DNA of 64,000 nucleotides from Xylaria sp. FL1777 (GCA_022578965.1 MU400681.1:1-64000), one strand, 5' to 3'; shown: positions 1 through 13,380, numbered from the stretch's first letter. Numbers and translations are program-made. Notes: generated from the sequence alone by a model not told the origin.

Positions 1-95
1 CTGCAATACACCAAACTGGTGTATCCGGGTGGTCCGTACATATATAGCAGCTTCCGAGTGGCCCCAGTGGCCACGCCAGCCAGCTATTTGTGACA
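1..95. other. Left flank with normal base composition
   Basis: The first ~95 bases are G+C-rich compared with everything that follows and contain short dyads such as caccaaactggtg and gtggccccagtggccac. The change to AT-rich DNA happens within a few bases near position 96-110. This shows that the left border of the AT-rich island lies inside the window. No gene is visible in this short piece. Confidence 0.6.
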
Positions 96-844
96 CTTTT
101 TAAAAGCTTTAACTTTAATTATAATGCATTTTGTTTATTATATATTTAATGTTCTAAGTTTTTTTTTTTTTAACTTAGGTATACGCTTTTGTATAAACTT
201 TAGTAAGCTTTTTGTTGTTTTTATTATAGCAAAATTAATGGCTTATATAATAAACCTTAAACTTAAAAGCATATATGCTTTATAAAAACTAAGCTAATGT
301 ATTATATACTGCGCTAAAAGATTTATTTTTAACAAATTTATAATAAATAACTAACTTAAGCTTTATATTAAATATAACGTTAACATTATTAAAAACAAAA
401 GCAATGCTGTTTAATTAACCGGAAACTAATGCTTAAAAACCGCTATTATATACCTTTTCTTTTTTTAAACAAAAAAAATCTTAAAAAGTGCTATTATAAA
501 CTATATAAAGCTCTTAGTTAGCATATAAACAATAAAGTAAACATATAGCAATTATACAAATAATTTTTATTTTGCCGATATAAATAGTAGTATTAATAGC
601 CTTTTATAAAATTATATCCGCTATAATTATTATTAAACTATTATATTTACAAAGTAATATAAAATAAAAAAAAGTAATAAAAAATAATAATATAATAGCA
701 GTAATAAAAAAAATTAAAACTTAATAAAATATTTAAACTTTAAGCTGCTTATTTATAAAGGTTAGTTTTACTTAAAAAATTACTTATAACTAAGCAGCTA
801 AAACATAAACTTTTTAGTTTGCTTTTTGCTATAAAATTAATAAA

Positions 845-1190
845 AAACGCAAAAAAAAGCATTAATACTAAAAAAAAAACACATATACTGCTAGCAAAGC
901 ATAAACACCTAAAGAAAAACCACATATTGTAGCTTTATGTAATCCAAGCTAAAACTAGCATACTAGTAAAAAAAAGCATACTAAAACACCTAAAAAAAGA
1001 CCACTTACCGCTAGCAAAAAAAGGCATAAACACCTAAAAAAAAGCTATATACCGCTAGCAAAAAAACGCAAAAACACCTAAAAAAAGACTATATATTGCA
1101 TTATAGCCTTATATAACTTAAGCTAAAACTTGTATACTAGTAAAAAAAAACATTAAGTACTAAAATACCTAAAAGAAAGCTATATACTGC
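845..1190 (+). repeat. Degenerate tandem repeat, ~50-bp unit
   Basis: Several imperfect copies of a unit of roughly 50 bp follow one another, each with a core like aaacacctaaaaaaaagc followed by tatataccgctagcaaaa. Copies differ mainly by A/G and C/T changes and small indels, as expected for a RIP-mutated minisatellite. Confidence 0.6.
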
Positions 1191-2189
1191 AGCATTAATA
1201 AGCATAAACTATATATATATACCTTGTATTATTATTTAAGCCACTATATTTAGCTAAAAAAATCAAGTTTATTTATAAAGCCTTAATGTATATAAACAAT
1301 TAGTTACTAATATAGTAGTAATAGTAATAATAGTAATAATAATAATAATAGTAATAATAATAGTAATAAAAGATTTTTAGTATTTTTTAAAAAACCTTGA
1401 TTTTTTTAAGTTAACTATTATTTATAGCTATAATTCATTATTAAATTAAATGTAAGCATTAAAACATAATAAACTTAACTTATTAAAAAGGCTAATTATT
1501 ATTATAAAACAAAGCATACTTTTATTAAGTTTTTATATATCCAAAAAGCTTACTAGTTTAATAAAGTAAACATATGTTGTATAAAAACTACTTATATATT
1601 TATAAATAGTCCTTAGCATACATTTTTTTTTATTGTTATTTTACTATTGTTTTTTTATTTAAGCAAGTTTATATAGTTTAATAGTTACTTTTTTATCTTA
1701 AGTTTAGCACTAAACTATAAACCTTTAGCAATAATTTAGCGCGTTATATCCCAAATAATAAATCTCCTAAAATAGTTAAATATAAAAAATATAGCTTTAA
1801 TTACTTTAAAAATAACCTAATAAAACTAGCATTAGTTTTTAACATTATGTGCTAAAGATATAAATATATAAATAAACTCTTAAAAGACTTTTTAAAGCAT
1901 ATTAATAAAGATATTTAGTACACTAAGTGCTTTAAACTTAACTTTTAGTAAAACTTCCATATAAACTGTATTAGCTTAATTTAATAAATGCTTATATAAT
2001 TAACCCACAAAATTAATACTTAGTTATTTTAGCACTCCTAGTATAATTAACCTTATTAAACTTAACTTTAGCTTATAACTCACATATTTAATTCTTAATT
2101 AACTAATATTAATAAATGCTTTTATACTTAATTAATCGTTAAACTAGCTAAATTAACACCTTAATGCTTACTTATGCATACTTATTTAT

Positions 2190-3290
2190 AAATGCCTATA
2201 TAATTAACTATAAGTAATAACTGCTTGCTGCTTTTTATATATAGTAAATACTTAATGCTTTTATATGTTTTAGCACTCCTAGTGCTTAGTTTATAGCCTT
2301 TATAATTAACCACTAATAAACGTTTAAACTTAGTTATTTTAGCACTTTTAGTATAACTTACGTAATTAACCAATAAATGCTTACACTTTATATAATTAAA
2401 CATTAAACTTAGTTATTTTAACACTTTTAGTTTTAATTTATAGCTTATATAATTAACTAATAAGTGCTTATATAACTAACTAATAAATATATAGTTATTA
2501 CTACTTTTTATATGTTTTAGCACTTTTTAGTGCTTTATTTATAGCTTACATAATTAACTAGCAAATATTAAGTGCATTACTAAACTTAGTTATTTTAGCA
2601 CTTTTTAGTGCTTTATTTATACACTTAATTAACTAGTAAATGCCTACATAATTAATTATTAGTCTTTATTTTAGCACTTTTTAGTGCTTTATTTTTTACT
2701 TTTTATATGCTTTTATATGTTTTAGCATAGCTTGCATAATTGCTAGTAAATGCTTATATAATTAACCAATAAATACTTATAGCTTATGTAATTAAGTTAT
2801 TTTAGCATAGCTTAATGCTTTATTTATAGCTTATATAATTAACTAATAAATGCTTGCGTAGCTTTTTATATGCTTTTATATATTTTAGCATAACTCGCAC
2901 AATTAACTAATAAATGCTTATATATTAATTAATAAATGCTTATATAATTAACTAATAAATGCTTATAGCTTATATAATTAATGTTATTTTAGCATAGCTT
3001 AGTGCTTTATTTGCATAATTAACTAATAAATGCCCGCGCAGTAATTATTATTTTCCGTTTGTATATTTTAGCATAGCCCGCGCAATTAACTAATAAATGC
3101 CCACATAATTAATTAATACGCTTAATTTATAGCCCGTATAATTAACTTAATAAACGCGCTATTACTTTTTATATGCCTTTAAATATCTTAGCACTTCTTT
3201 ATGCTTAGTTTATAACCTATATAATAATTAACCAATAAATGCTTTTATACTTTTAGTGCTTAATTTATAGCTTGCGTAGTTAATTAGTAA
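2190..3290 (+). repeat. Satellite array, left copy
   Basis: An irregular array is built from two alternating blocks: cttatataattaactaataaatgcttat-like and ttttagcactttttagtgctttattta-like. More than ten copies are present with variable spacing. The same two blocks occur in reverse complement at 37,060-38,380. The array is not coding; a short minus-strand open frame inside it (2,182-2,403) is repetitive and rejected. Confidence 0.75.
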
Positions 3291-3339
3291 ATATATAATT
3301 ACTAAAACCTTTTATATTAATAATAGCTTATAGCATATT

Positions 3340-4000
3340 GTTATTTTTTTACTACTAAGTAGCCTTTAAATACTAATAGTTATATATTAAACTAACTTGT
3401 AGTTAAAATTAGTTTAATTAATATAATATATAAGTAAATAAATAAGTAGCTGCAGCTCTTTATACAATAAACTTAATATAGTTAGCTTAATATATGCTAA
3501 AATTAAAATTACTTAATTTTAGTAACTATAGCTTTTTGCACGATTGCTATATATAGTAAACTTAATATAATTAACTAATTAATTAGTTTAAATCACTTAA
3601 TTTTAATAGTTATTAGTTATACTAAAGTTTATCCGCAGTAAAAATAAAACCTAGTATAAACTAAAATTTAGTAAACTTAGCGCGTTTTAGTACTACGCTT
3701 AGTTTATTAAATAAGTTTAATATGCTTTATAGCTATTAAGCATAACTTTGTTAATTAACTAAAATTAATTCTTTTATATACTTATTAACCTTTGTTAGCT
3801 TTAAAACATAAATATAAGAAGTTTTATATAAGTTTACTAATCTTAAGAAAATATTTATATAGGATTTTCGAATTTATAGCTTATAAAACACCAAAAATAA
3901 TAAGTTTTAAAGTAGTCCTAATTTTAGTAATTAAGAAATCTATAGCGCCTTAATTAAAAAAGCATATTAAATTAAGCTAATTAAACGCAACTAGCCACTA
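3340..4000 (+). repeat. Left arm of long inverted repeat
   Basis: This segment matches the reverse complement of about 35,640-36,250. Shared landmarks in the same order are tatagctttttnnannattgcta, aacttagtataattaactaa, a stretch around ttagtaaacttagcgcgtttt, and ttattaacctttgttagctt followed by taaaacata. Differences are largely transitions plus small indels. It adjoins the left satellite array, so the array and this arm together form one large inverted unit with its partner on the right. Confidence 0.65.
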
Positions 4001-5629
4001 TAGGTTAGTTTTAGTAGCTATAATAACTTAACTAATTAACTTTAATTAATTAACTAAGGGCAGCATTATTTAACATATATATATATATATACATATAAAG
4101 CAAACTTACTTAAGTAAATATTTATGTTATAATTATATATATATATATTATAACTCGATATAAATTATAAGCAACTAATTTTATAGCTTTTAGTAAAAAG
4201 GTATAAAACTTTAAATAACAATTAGTATTATTATATATTAAATAATATATTGTTTTTTAAACCTAAGTTTATTTAAGATTAAGCAAGCTTGTTTTTTTAA
4301 TTAAAATATATCCTTGTTTTAGCTAAACGCTTAGCTTGCTAAACGCTTAAGTGTAATATATAAATTACCTTTGTTTTTAGTATTGCTATTATTATTAGTA
4401 TTACTATTGTTAGTATTACTATTAGTATCACTATTAGCATTATTATTATTAATACTGCTATTATTTTTAGTTTTATTGTTAAATTTAGTTTCATTATTAA
4501 ATTTAGTTCTATTGTTTAAATCTTGTTTTATTATTAGATTTTGTTTTATTATTATTGCTGTTATTATTATTGCTATTATTATTATTGCTATTGTTATTTC
4601 AGCCTTAAAGTATAATTATTTATTTTATAAAGGAAAACCGTTCTTATTTTATTTTGTTAGCTAAAATCCCAAAAAATACTTAATATGTTGCTTAGTTTAC
4701 CTTTAAGTACCATTATATAAGGCCTATAGCTATTTTAACATTACTAAAAGCATAAAAGCGTGCAATATATTCTTTTACTGTTTTATTTACGTTGTTTATA
4801 CAGCAACCAAAAATATTAATTAATTTATCTTTAATATTTTAATAACTGTTTAAATGCTGCTTAAATGTAATAAGTGCTATAAAAATAGCTATATAAGCTA
4901 TACTACATAACATCTTTAAGCTTAACTAATTTACGTATTTTTACAAACCTTTAGTTTTAAGAAAAAAAATAACAACTTTAGCTAAAAAGCTAAAAGAAAA
5001 TATAAAAAGCTTTTAAACATAGTTTATATTATGCTATAAATAAATAATATATAATATTATATAAATAAAATATATATATAAATGTTTTTTAATTAAGCTA
5101 TAACTATATATAAGTTAAACTTTTTAGTTTTTATAGCTTTATAATAATAAAGGCCTAAATACTTATTTTTTATAGTTGCTTTAGTATTATGATCTTTGCT
5201 CGTAAATATTTTAAGCTTAAAGCTTTTTTAATATGTTGTTTAAATTAACGCGTTTTATATTTTATATATTTTTTAGTTATGCATTTTTTAGCTAATATAT
5301 CTTTTAATAACAGGTTTTTAGCAATATATTTTTTAGTTTATAAGTATATTAATAATAATTCTTTTAATTAATAAGTTTTTAACAATATATTTTTTAGTTT
5401 ATAAATATTCTTTAGTTAATAAATATATTAGCAATAATCCTTTTAGTTAAAAGGTTTCTAGTAATGCATCTCTTAGTTTATATATGTTTTTTTGTTAATA
5501 AGTATATTAGCAAAAATCCTCTTAATTTGCAAGTGTTTTTTTATTAATAGGTATATTAGCAACATTTTTTTTAGTTAATAAGTTTACTTAAACCTTTTGC
5601 TTAATTAGCTTATATTAGTCTTAATTTAT

Positions 5630-5960
5630 ATACATTTTTGCTAGTTTATATATTTTTGCTAGTTTTTATTTTTACTAGTTTGTTTATTTTTATTAGTTTA
5701 TTTATTTTTGCTAGTTTATTTATTTTTGCTAGTTTGTTTATTTTTACTAGTTTGTTTATTTTTGCTAGTTTGTTTATTTTTGCTAGTTTGTTTATTTTTG
5801 CTAGTTTTTATTTTTGCTAGTTTATTTATTTTTGCTAGTTTATTTATCTTTGCTAGTTTGTTCATTTTTGCTAGTTTTTATCTTTGCTAGTTTATTTATT
5901 TTTGCTAATTTGTTTATTTTTATTAATTTTTATTCTTGCTAGTTTATTTATCTTTGCTAG
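5630..5960 (+). repeat. Minisatellite, ~14-18-bp unit
   Basis: About twenty head-to-tail copies of tatttttgctagttt (with tgttta or ttta spacers) are present. All reading frames through it give Leu/Phe-rich repeats such as LFIFASLFIF; these are not treated as genes because they simply follow the repeat unit. Confidence 0.85.
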
Positions 5961-6237
5961 TTTATACTTATTTCATATTTTGCTTCTTATTAAATAAGTT
6001 AAATAGCTTAACCTTTTATTTATTATACCTTTAATATTTTAGCTATTTATTAAGTAGTAGTGTTAAATTTACTACCTTTAATATTTTACCTTGCTATTAT
6101 ACGTTAATAAAGCAATACTTTTTCCTTTTTCCCCTTTTAACCCTAATAACGCTTTTATTCATCGGGCTACCTTAACAACGCTTTTATTTATCCGGCTATA
6201 TACATTTAGCCTACCGAGAAAAATAAAAAACTAAGAC

Positions 6238-9200
6238 ATGCTTGCTAAAAATAAACTAAAACAGCCTATTAAAAACAGCAATAAACCTAATTATAATAAC
6301 TACAATAATATTAAGACTTTAGACTTAAAAAAATCTAAATATAAGTATGCTAAAAAATATAACACTAATTATAGTTATTATAATGTTAAAACTTTATATT
6401 TAAAAAAGCTTAAGTATAAAACTTTTACTTTTAACTATAAGTTAATTAACGCTAAAAAATATAATACTAATTATAATTATTATAATATTAAAACTTTAAA
6501 TTTAAAGAAGCTTAAATATAAAGCTTTTACTTTTAACTATAAATTAGTTAACGCTAAAAAACATAACACTAATTATAGTTATTATTATAATGTTAAAACT
6601 CTAGATTTAAACAAAGCTTCTACTTTTATTTATAAGTTAATTAGTGCTAAAAAAGCCAAGTTAAACAATAGCATTATTATCTGCAAAAAAAGCAACCGGA
6701 CTTAAAACAACTATAGTTATATTTAAGTAGCACTAAAAGCAGCCCCCTTAAACCTTGCTTATATAACTTAAATACTTAAAGCTATCCTTAAAAGTATAGT
6801 ACAAAGTATAATCTAAGAAAAAATATCAAAAAAATGCTAAAAGTACTTTAAAAAGCCTAGCTAGTTATTTTATGCTAATAAAAAGGCATTTAAACAATAT
6901 GTTAGCAAAACAACCAAAAATATCCTTAATTACCTTAAGAAATCCAAGAATAAAGATCTATTTACTGGATTTTATAATTAAACAAAGCTTTAACTGCGGT
7001 TTAACCTTAGCCTTTTTAGCTTTTCCTTAAATACAGCATATAACTATGCAAAACTTTTTATTAACAATAATAATAATAACAACAATAATAACAATAATAA
7101 CAACTATGCAATATTAGTAAACTATATGCTTAATAACTTATTTATAACGTTTATTAGTATAAACTTCATAAAATAACGTATAGCTTTAGTTGTTTTACTG
7201 CTATTAAAACAATAGTTGCATACTTATTACAACAAAAAGGACTTTAAAACTAAAGAACCTAAGCTTAAGTACTTGTTTAATGCCTTTATAAATTATAATA
7301 TAATTTACTTAATTTTTAGCATAAAATCAAACTGCAAAAAGCAGCTTTAGCAGTTTAAGAAAATTATTAATAGCAAAAATAAGCGTTTTAAGAAACTTTT
7401 TAATATATTATAAACTAGCATATATTTAGGCTTTATTAAAAAGCTGTTATTAAAACAAAACTTGCATTTACCTAAAAAATCCTTGTTTAAATAGCTTGCA
7501 ATTAACTAGAAGTTTTACTGCTTAAAATATTGCTAGTTTAATTAATGCTTTTATAACTACATATATAGCACTTTAATTTAAATTGCTGCAAAATATAGTA
7601 TTAGCTAATACAAGTTTAATAACTATTTTACTATTCTATTAATTAATTAGTTTAAAAAAAAGGTTTTTTACTTGTTTTATACCTAAAACATTTCTTTTAT
7701 TTAAAAAATATTCTAGAATAATAATACTACTTTATAGTAAGCATAATTATAACTTAATATGCTATAAAAATGCAACTAAAATATAATAAACTTAAATATT
7801 AACAAAAAAAACTTAACGCTTAAGTAGTTCTTATTTAAAATTGCTTACAAACTATGCTATAAGCTATAAAGCCTAAAAAAAAACTACCTTTGTTTAAGTT
7901 TTAAAAAACTTAAGTTTAAGCTAAGCCTTGATTTAATAGGCCTTTTAATAGTTCTTTTTATTTATTACTTAACAAAAGCAACTATAAAAAAATATCTGCA
8001 GCATAATATTACAATAAAAACAAAATACTAAAGTACTTTAAACAATTATAACTTTAATTTTGTTTTAAGCTAAAATAAAGATTACTTAATTATAAAGTTT
8101 ATTATTACTGCTGCTAATTATACGTAAAAAACGTTTAATTTTTATGTTATAATAAACATAAGTGCAATATTATAATTAATTTTATAAAATAGCTTACTTG
8201 CTACGCTTTATAATATTATAAGCAATAAAGTTTAAAGTGTTTATTTAAAGCTATAAAATATAAAATGCCTTTAACTAATGTTTGCAAAAAGTGCTTTGCT
8301 TTTAATTAAGCCATAGATTAAAAATAGCAGCTATAACTTTTTATGTTTAAAGTATAGCACGCTTTAGCTTTTAATAAGCACGTTTATATATTATAAGTAC
8401 CACTATTATTCTTTAAGCAGTATATATAACTGCTAAAAGTGCTTAAATAAGTTTTTTTTAAGCAAAACTTATTACTTTTATAAGCAATACAACTATTTAA
8501 ACAATAATAAAATTAAAAATTATTAAAATAGTTTTTTATGCTTATTTAAAAATTGCGACCTATATGTATAAAGGCAATATTTTACACAAAAATTATACCT
8601 TAATTAGCATATTTAAGCTATACACCTTAAGGAACGCCTATATAGCTGCAATAAGTATAACAAGACTTTTGCAAAAAAAGCAAATCTTAATTAGCATATT
8701 TGCGCTATATACTTTAAAAAACGCTTATATAGCTACAATAAGTATAACAAAACCTTTAAATAAAAAGAACATCTTAATTAGCATATTTAAGCTGTATATT
8801 TTAAGGAATGCTTATATTACTACAATAAGTATAGCAAGGCTTTTATATAAAAAACATATTTTAATTAGCATATTTAGAAAGTATACTAAAGCATAAACAA
8901 AAAATTAGCTAAGCAGTTTAAATTAAAGTTTAACTTAGCAATAAAGTTAAACTTAAAAGCAAAGTTAAACTTAAAAGCAAAGTTAAACTTAAAGTCCTTA
9001 TTTCACAAAAAGCTTTTTTTAAAACAAAAGCAAACAAAAATCACTATTAAGCTTTTAAAAGATTTTTAACTTCTAAAACTAGTTATAAAGCCATTACTAG
9101 TAGCTAATTTAAACAACTTAGTTAATTAAACTAAATAGCATACAAGCTATAACATTAAGCAAATTAGCTTATATCGAAATTATGTAGCTATTAATGCAGC

Positions 9201-9660
9201 TATTAAAGCTTTTTTAAATGTTAAGTTTAAGCAGTATTAAACTAGCAACTAAAGCTTTTTATATAGCATACATATTATAATTAGCTCATTAAAAAAGCAG
9301 TTTTAAAAGCAAAACATACTTGTTTTAAATTTAAATAACTTAACGTTAACTATATATATTAAGCAAAAAAAGCTTAGCATTATAAATATTTATAATTTTA
9401 CTTTTAATATGTTATAATATAAGCTTTAAATTTAAGCAAAACAAAATAGCCACTTAATTAATTATTAAGTTAAGTATATTTTACATAGTAGTTAAAAAAA
9501 CCAAGCTAACTTTTTAAATATATATAACTTTGTTTAAAAACTAAAAGTTATTATTTAGGTTTACTTAAAAAGCTTTAAAAACAAAAAGCATTTTAAAGCT
9601 ATTATAAAGCTAAGCTAATAGTATATTTAGCGTTATAATTATATTATGTTATAGCTTTAA
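6238..9660 (+). pseudogene. RIP-inactivated C2H2 zinc-finger gene
   Basis: One frame (codons starting at 6,238) can be followed for about 1,140 codons. It is interrupted by many TAA and TAG codons, each explicable as a mutated Gln, Arg or Trp codon. Residues about 20-150 are three to four copies of a ~38-residue Tyr/Asn/Lys-rich repeat. A poly-Asn tract sits at 7,066-7,104. From 8,539 to 8,895 four consecutive C2H2 fingers are recognisable, with C-x2-4-C, F, L-x2-H and H-x4-H spacing and a KERLYSC-type linker between fingers. Many zinc ligands are changed to Tyr (Cys TGC/TGT to TAC/TAT; His CAC/CAT to TAC/TAT), and finger-helix Arg codons read TAG or TAA. After the fingers comes a KLNLKA repeat (8,930-8,995). 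The function was probably DNA binding, either as a captured host gene or as part of a mobile element; which one is unknown. The start and end of the frame are approximate. Confidence 0.65.
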
Positions 9661-10867
9661 TTATTTTGTTTTTTAAGTATATATGTATTTTTATTGTTTT
9701 GCATTATTGTTTGCTAGTTAATTTAAAGCTTTATGCTTAAAAACCTTAATTAAGCTAAAATTATCCTAAAAAAAAACCAGGCTTTTCTTTATATTAAAAA
9801 AGTCCTTTTTTGCATTAGGCTTTTTGTTTACTTACATCTTTAATTTATATATACAATTAGTTATTTTTTTAATTAAATAGTTAAAGTTTAACTTGTGCTT
9901 TAATTGTTTTATGCTAAGGCTATATACTAACTAAATTTAGCAGTAGCATATATATATTGCTTTTTTTACTTTTGCTACTGTGTTTAAAAAGGGCTTTAAG
10001 ACGTTATATTTTATTAACTAGTGCATTTTATTAAAAGCTGCCTTTAGGTTTAATAAAATAGCAGCTTTGCAAGAACACTTAGTTATAAATCTAAATATAT
10101 TAAGCCTTATAAACATAGGCTTTTTTTGCGCATAAAATGTTGCGTTACCGTTTTTAACCTTAAATAAGTTAGCTTTAAAAAAAAGAAACTGCTGTTTAGC
10201 TGCCTGCTTGCTTACTTTAAATAATTTAATAGCTTTATCGAATTCTTTGTTTTTTACTAGCTTTAGTATAAATAGCTTGCTTATTAAGAACTTATATAAA
10301 CTAATTACTACTTAAACTACTTTTATTTTTTCTTTGGTTAGCTTGCAATAAATAATACTATTAAGGCTTTTTATATTAATTGTTTACGTATTAAAGGTTC
10401 TTTAAATACTTTGCTTTTTAGCAGCGCTTAGTATAATTTAATAATATGTTTATATATTTAATAATGCTATAGCAAATAAGTAGCTTATATTGTTTTAAGC
10501 CATTTAGTTTTAAAGTTTATTAAAAAAGTTGCAAAATTTTAACTTAATTAAGTGCTAAAACTATAAGCTTAAAGCGCTTAGCATAATTAAAGATTTAACT
10601 GCTTTTGTTTTTTAGTTCTTAATTTTTTGTTCTTTATTTGTAATATTTTTACATATTTTGTTATATAACTTTGCTACTTATTATTTAAAGGTATTATATT
10701 TGCTTTTTTATAGTTCTTTATTTAATGCTAAGTTTTATAAATAAAATACCTATATTTAGAAATCTTTAACGCTATTTTAGTAACGTATTACCTCTTAAAA
10801 TATATTTGTAATAGTTTTAGTTAAGTTGTCCGCTTTGTTAAGTATACTTATAACTTTTTTAACGGAC

Positions 10868-10970
10868 AGAAAACACATTTTTCTATTTTTTAACATGCTA
10901 ATAATCTTAGGAAAAGTGATAAAAGCAGTGTTTTTAAGGGCATATATTTTATCGGAAATATGTGTTTTCT
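10868..10970. repeat. Hairpin-forming inverted repeat
   Basis: Arms agaaaacacatttttc (10,868-10,883) and gaaatatgtgttttct (10,955-10,970) are reverse complements apart from two positions, with about 70 bp between them. It could be a small MITE or a solo terminal hairpin of a decayed element. No gene is associated. Confidence 0.45.
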
Positions 10971-11149
10971 TAAGGGTATTTAGCTTTTAAAAAGTTAATG
11001 TCTTTAAAAGAGTTAACTAAAGAGTTAGTGTTTTTAAAAAGGTTAGCTAAAGAGTTAACTTAAGAGTTAGCTAAAGAATTAGCGTTTTTTTTTGTTTAAA
11101 AATATTAAGTAAAAAGCTAAAGCTGCTTTTAGTTAACTGCGTAAACCGT

Positions 11150-11595
11150 AAAGTCCGCATATTAGCAATAAAAATAATTAACAAAGGTAAATAAGTTTGC
11201 TAAATGTGCAAAGTTTTATTGTTTTTTATTAGTAGTAAGGTAAAAAAAAAAAAAAATAGTAAAAAAAGAGGTAAATAAATAACAAGCAGTAATAACGCGT
11301 ATTTAAAATAACATAATAGCTATTTTTTATTAAGTAATTAGCTAAAGTACATACTTATAAATAGCTAAAAAAGCAACACTAATAAATACATTATATATTA
11401 AGTAATTTATGCACTAGCAAATATTATGTAATACCTTTATGGTTATTTTATTTTTAGCAGCAAGTAAAATATTAAAGGTTAAAAAACAACCCTTTATTTT
11501 TAAGTATTTTATTATATTTGTTCTTAAGACAAAAAAACTAAAGAGCTTGCATAGTTGCACTAAAAAAGCTTAGCTTTGCCTTAAATGCGGACTTT
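11150..11595. mobile_element. MITE-like element with 11-bp terminal inverted repeats
   Basis: The 11-mer aaagtccgcat at 11,150-11,160 is matched exactly by its reverse complement atgcggacttt at 11,585-11,595. These are unusually GC-containing words for this island, so chance is unlikely. The interior (~420 bp) shows no coding remnant. A TA dinucleotide abuts the left end, but a clean target duplication is not visible. Probably a short non-autonomous DNA transposon remnant. Confidence 0.45.
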
Positions 11596-12796
11596 TTTAT
11601 AAGTTATTAATACGTATTTTAATAAACAAACAATATCTCAATAAAAGTAGCAAACTAAAAAACACCTAAATAAAAATAAACATTAGCGTTTAAGTTATTT
11701 TCTATAATCTTAATATTGCAGTAAAAGCAGCTAAAGTAAATATTTATATTTAACATTAATATACTGCTAACAAAAAAAAAAGTGTTGTTAATTTACCATT
11801 AAAAACTAGCAAAACAAACAAATAGCATAATATAGCTATAATGCTTAATATAAATAAGTGCACTTTGCATATAAAGCGTGATAATAGTTGCATTATACGT
11901 GTTATATTAAAGTGAAAATGTACATATAGCATTAAGTGAAAATATGTGTGTAGCATTAAATAAAAATATACGTGTAATATTAAGTGAAAATATGCAAAAA
12001 ATTTATAGTTTATATACTAAACATTATAAATAATTAACAAAGCTATATGCTTAATTAAAAACAAAAAGTTTTTGCTTAATATACTTATGTTTATTGTTTT
12101 ATTTTTAATAGCTTATAGCAGCATTAGCTAAAGTGTTTAGTATATATAAAAAAACTTCTATATAATTTGCGCTTTTTTAAGCTAGTTATAATATAACTAA
12201 TCTTTAGAAAATTTGCTCATTTATTATATCTTAAGCTATTTTTAGATTAATTTAAGCTATAAGTAGCTTATATTATTATTAAAGCTTTAAAATTACTTGC
12301 AATATACTAGCTTTTAGTTCTATATTAGTGCTACTTAAAATGCTGTTTATTTTTAGTAATTGTGCACTTAAGCCGCATTTTTATTATTATAACTAAACAA
12401 AGCCACTAGGTCTTAATTTATATAATAAAAGCGCTAAAGGTTAACGTAAAAAACTAGTTGTAGCTAAAACAAATAACAAGCAACAAAAGTTAGCCTAGTT
12501 AGCTTTAGTAGTTTTATTGCTACCGTTATTACTTTGTTAGCTAAATATTTAATAAGGCTTATAAAAAACATAAAACAAGGAAAGCTGCTTAAGGCTATTA
12601 TCTAAAAATATTTAAAGCTTAAACGTAACACTTAAAGAATAATAAAAGCTATATAAATTAAGCAAGTTAAATAAAGAAAATATAACAAATGTCGAACGTA
12701 TTACAGGGCTAAAGTTAAGATTTAAAGGTTTATTAACGGCTTGCTTTTAACTTTTAGCTCTTTAAAAAAAAAAAGCTTTGTTAAATTGCTTAATAA

Positions 12797-13380
12797 GGTT
12801 ATTATTATTATAACTGTTTTTTTTAGTAAGGTTATTATCCTTATAACCCTTGTTTTCCTTAGTGAAAAAGTCTTAGTTTTAATAATAAAAAGCTTAAATA
12901 AAATAATCTAGTAAGCAAAATAAAAGTGTATTAAGTTGTTATTTATTACCTTGTGGAATATCTGATTTAGCATTATAAACATTATTATTCTTTATTAAAA
13001 CAAAGGAAGAATAAAGGCTATTTAATGTATAAAATTGCTATTTAATCTCGCTTTAAGGGTTATTATCTCTATAACTTTTGTTTTTCTTAATAAAAGGGTT
13101 TTTATAACTTTTACCCTTAGTAAAAAGGTCATTATTATTATAACTGTTTTCTTTAGTAAAGTTATTATCTTTGTCTCTTTTAGTAAATAAGCCCTGGTTT
13201 TAATAATGAAAAGCTTAAATAAAATAATCTAGTAGTTAAGAAAATAAAAGTATATTAAGTTACTGTTTATTACTTTGCAAAATATATAATCTAGCTTTAT
13301 AAACATTATTGTTCTTTACTAAAACAAAAGAAAAATAAAGGCTATTTAGTATATAAAGTTGCTATTTAATCTCGCTTTAA
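12797..13380 (+). repeat. Direct duplication, ~255-bp copies
   Basis: Segment 12,797-13,056 is repeated at 13,127-13,380. Both begin with ggttattattattataactg-like sequence, share agcttaaataaaataatcta in the middle and end in tttaatctcgctttaa. Mismatches are mostly A/G and C/T, with a few small indels. A 70-bp spacer separates the copies. Confidence 0.75.

Noticed and set aside
4371..5890. Leu/Phe-rich open frames at 4,371-4,664 and 5,638-5,890
   Set aside because: They follow simple TTA/ATT-type repeats and the 14-18-bp minisatellite in more than one frame; no signal beyond the repeat.
6238..9660. Alternative genetic code with TAA/TAG read as Gln
   Set aside because: The same window contains genes that use TAG and TGA as normal stops (NST1, rho2, mL40), and the mutated codons include lost zinc ligands and catalytic Asp residues, so the stops are decay and not recoding.
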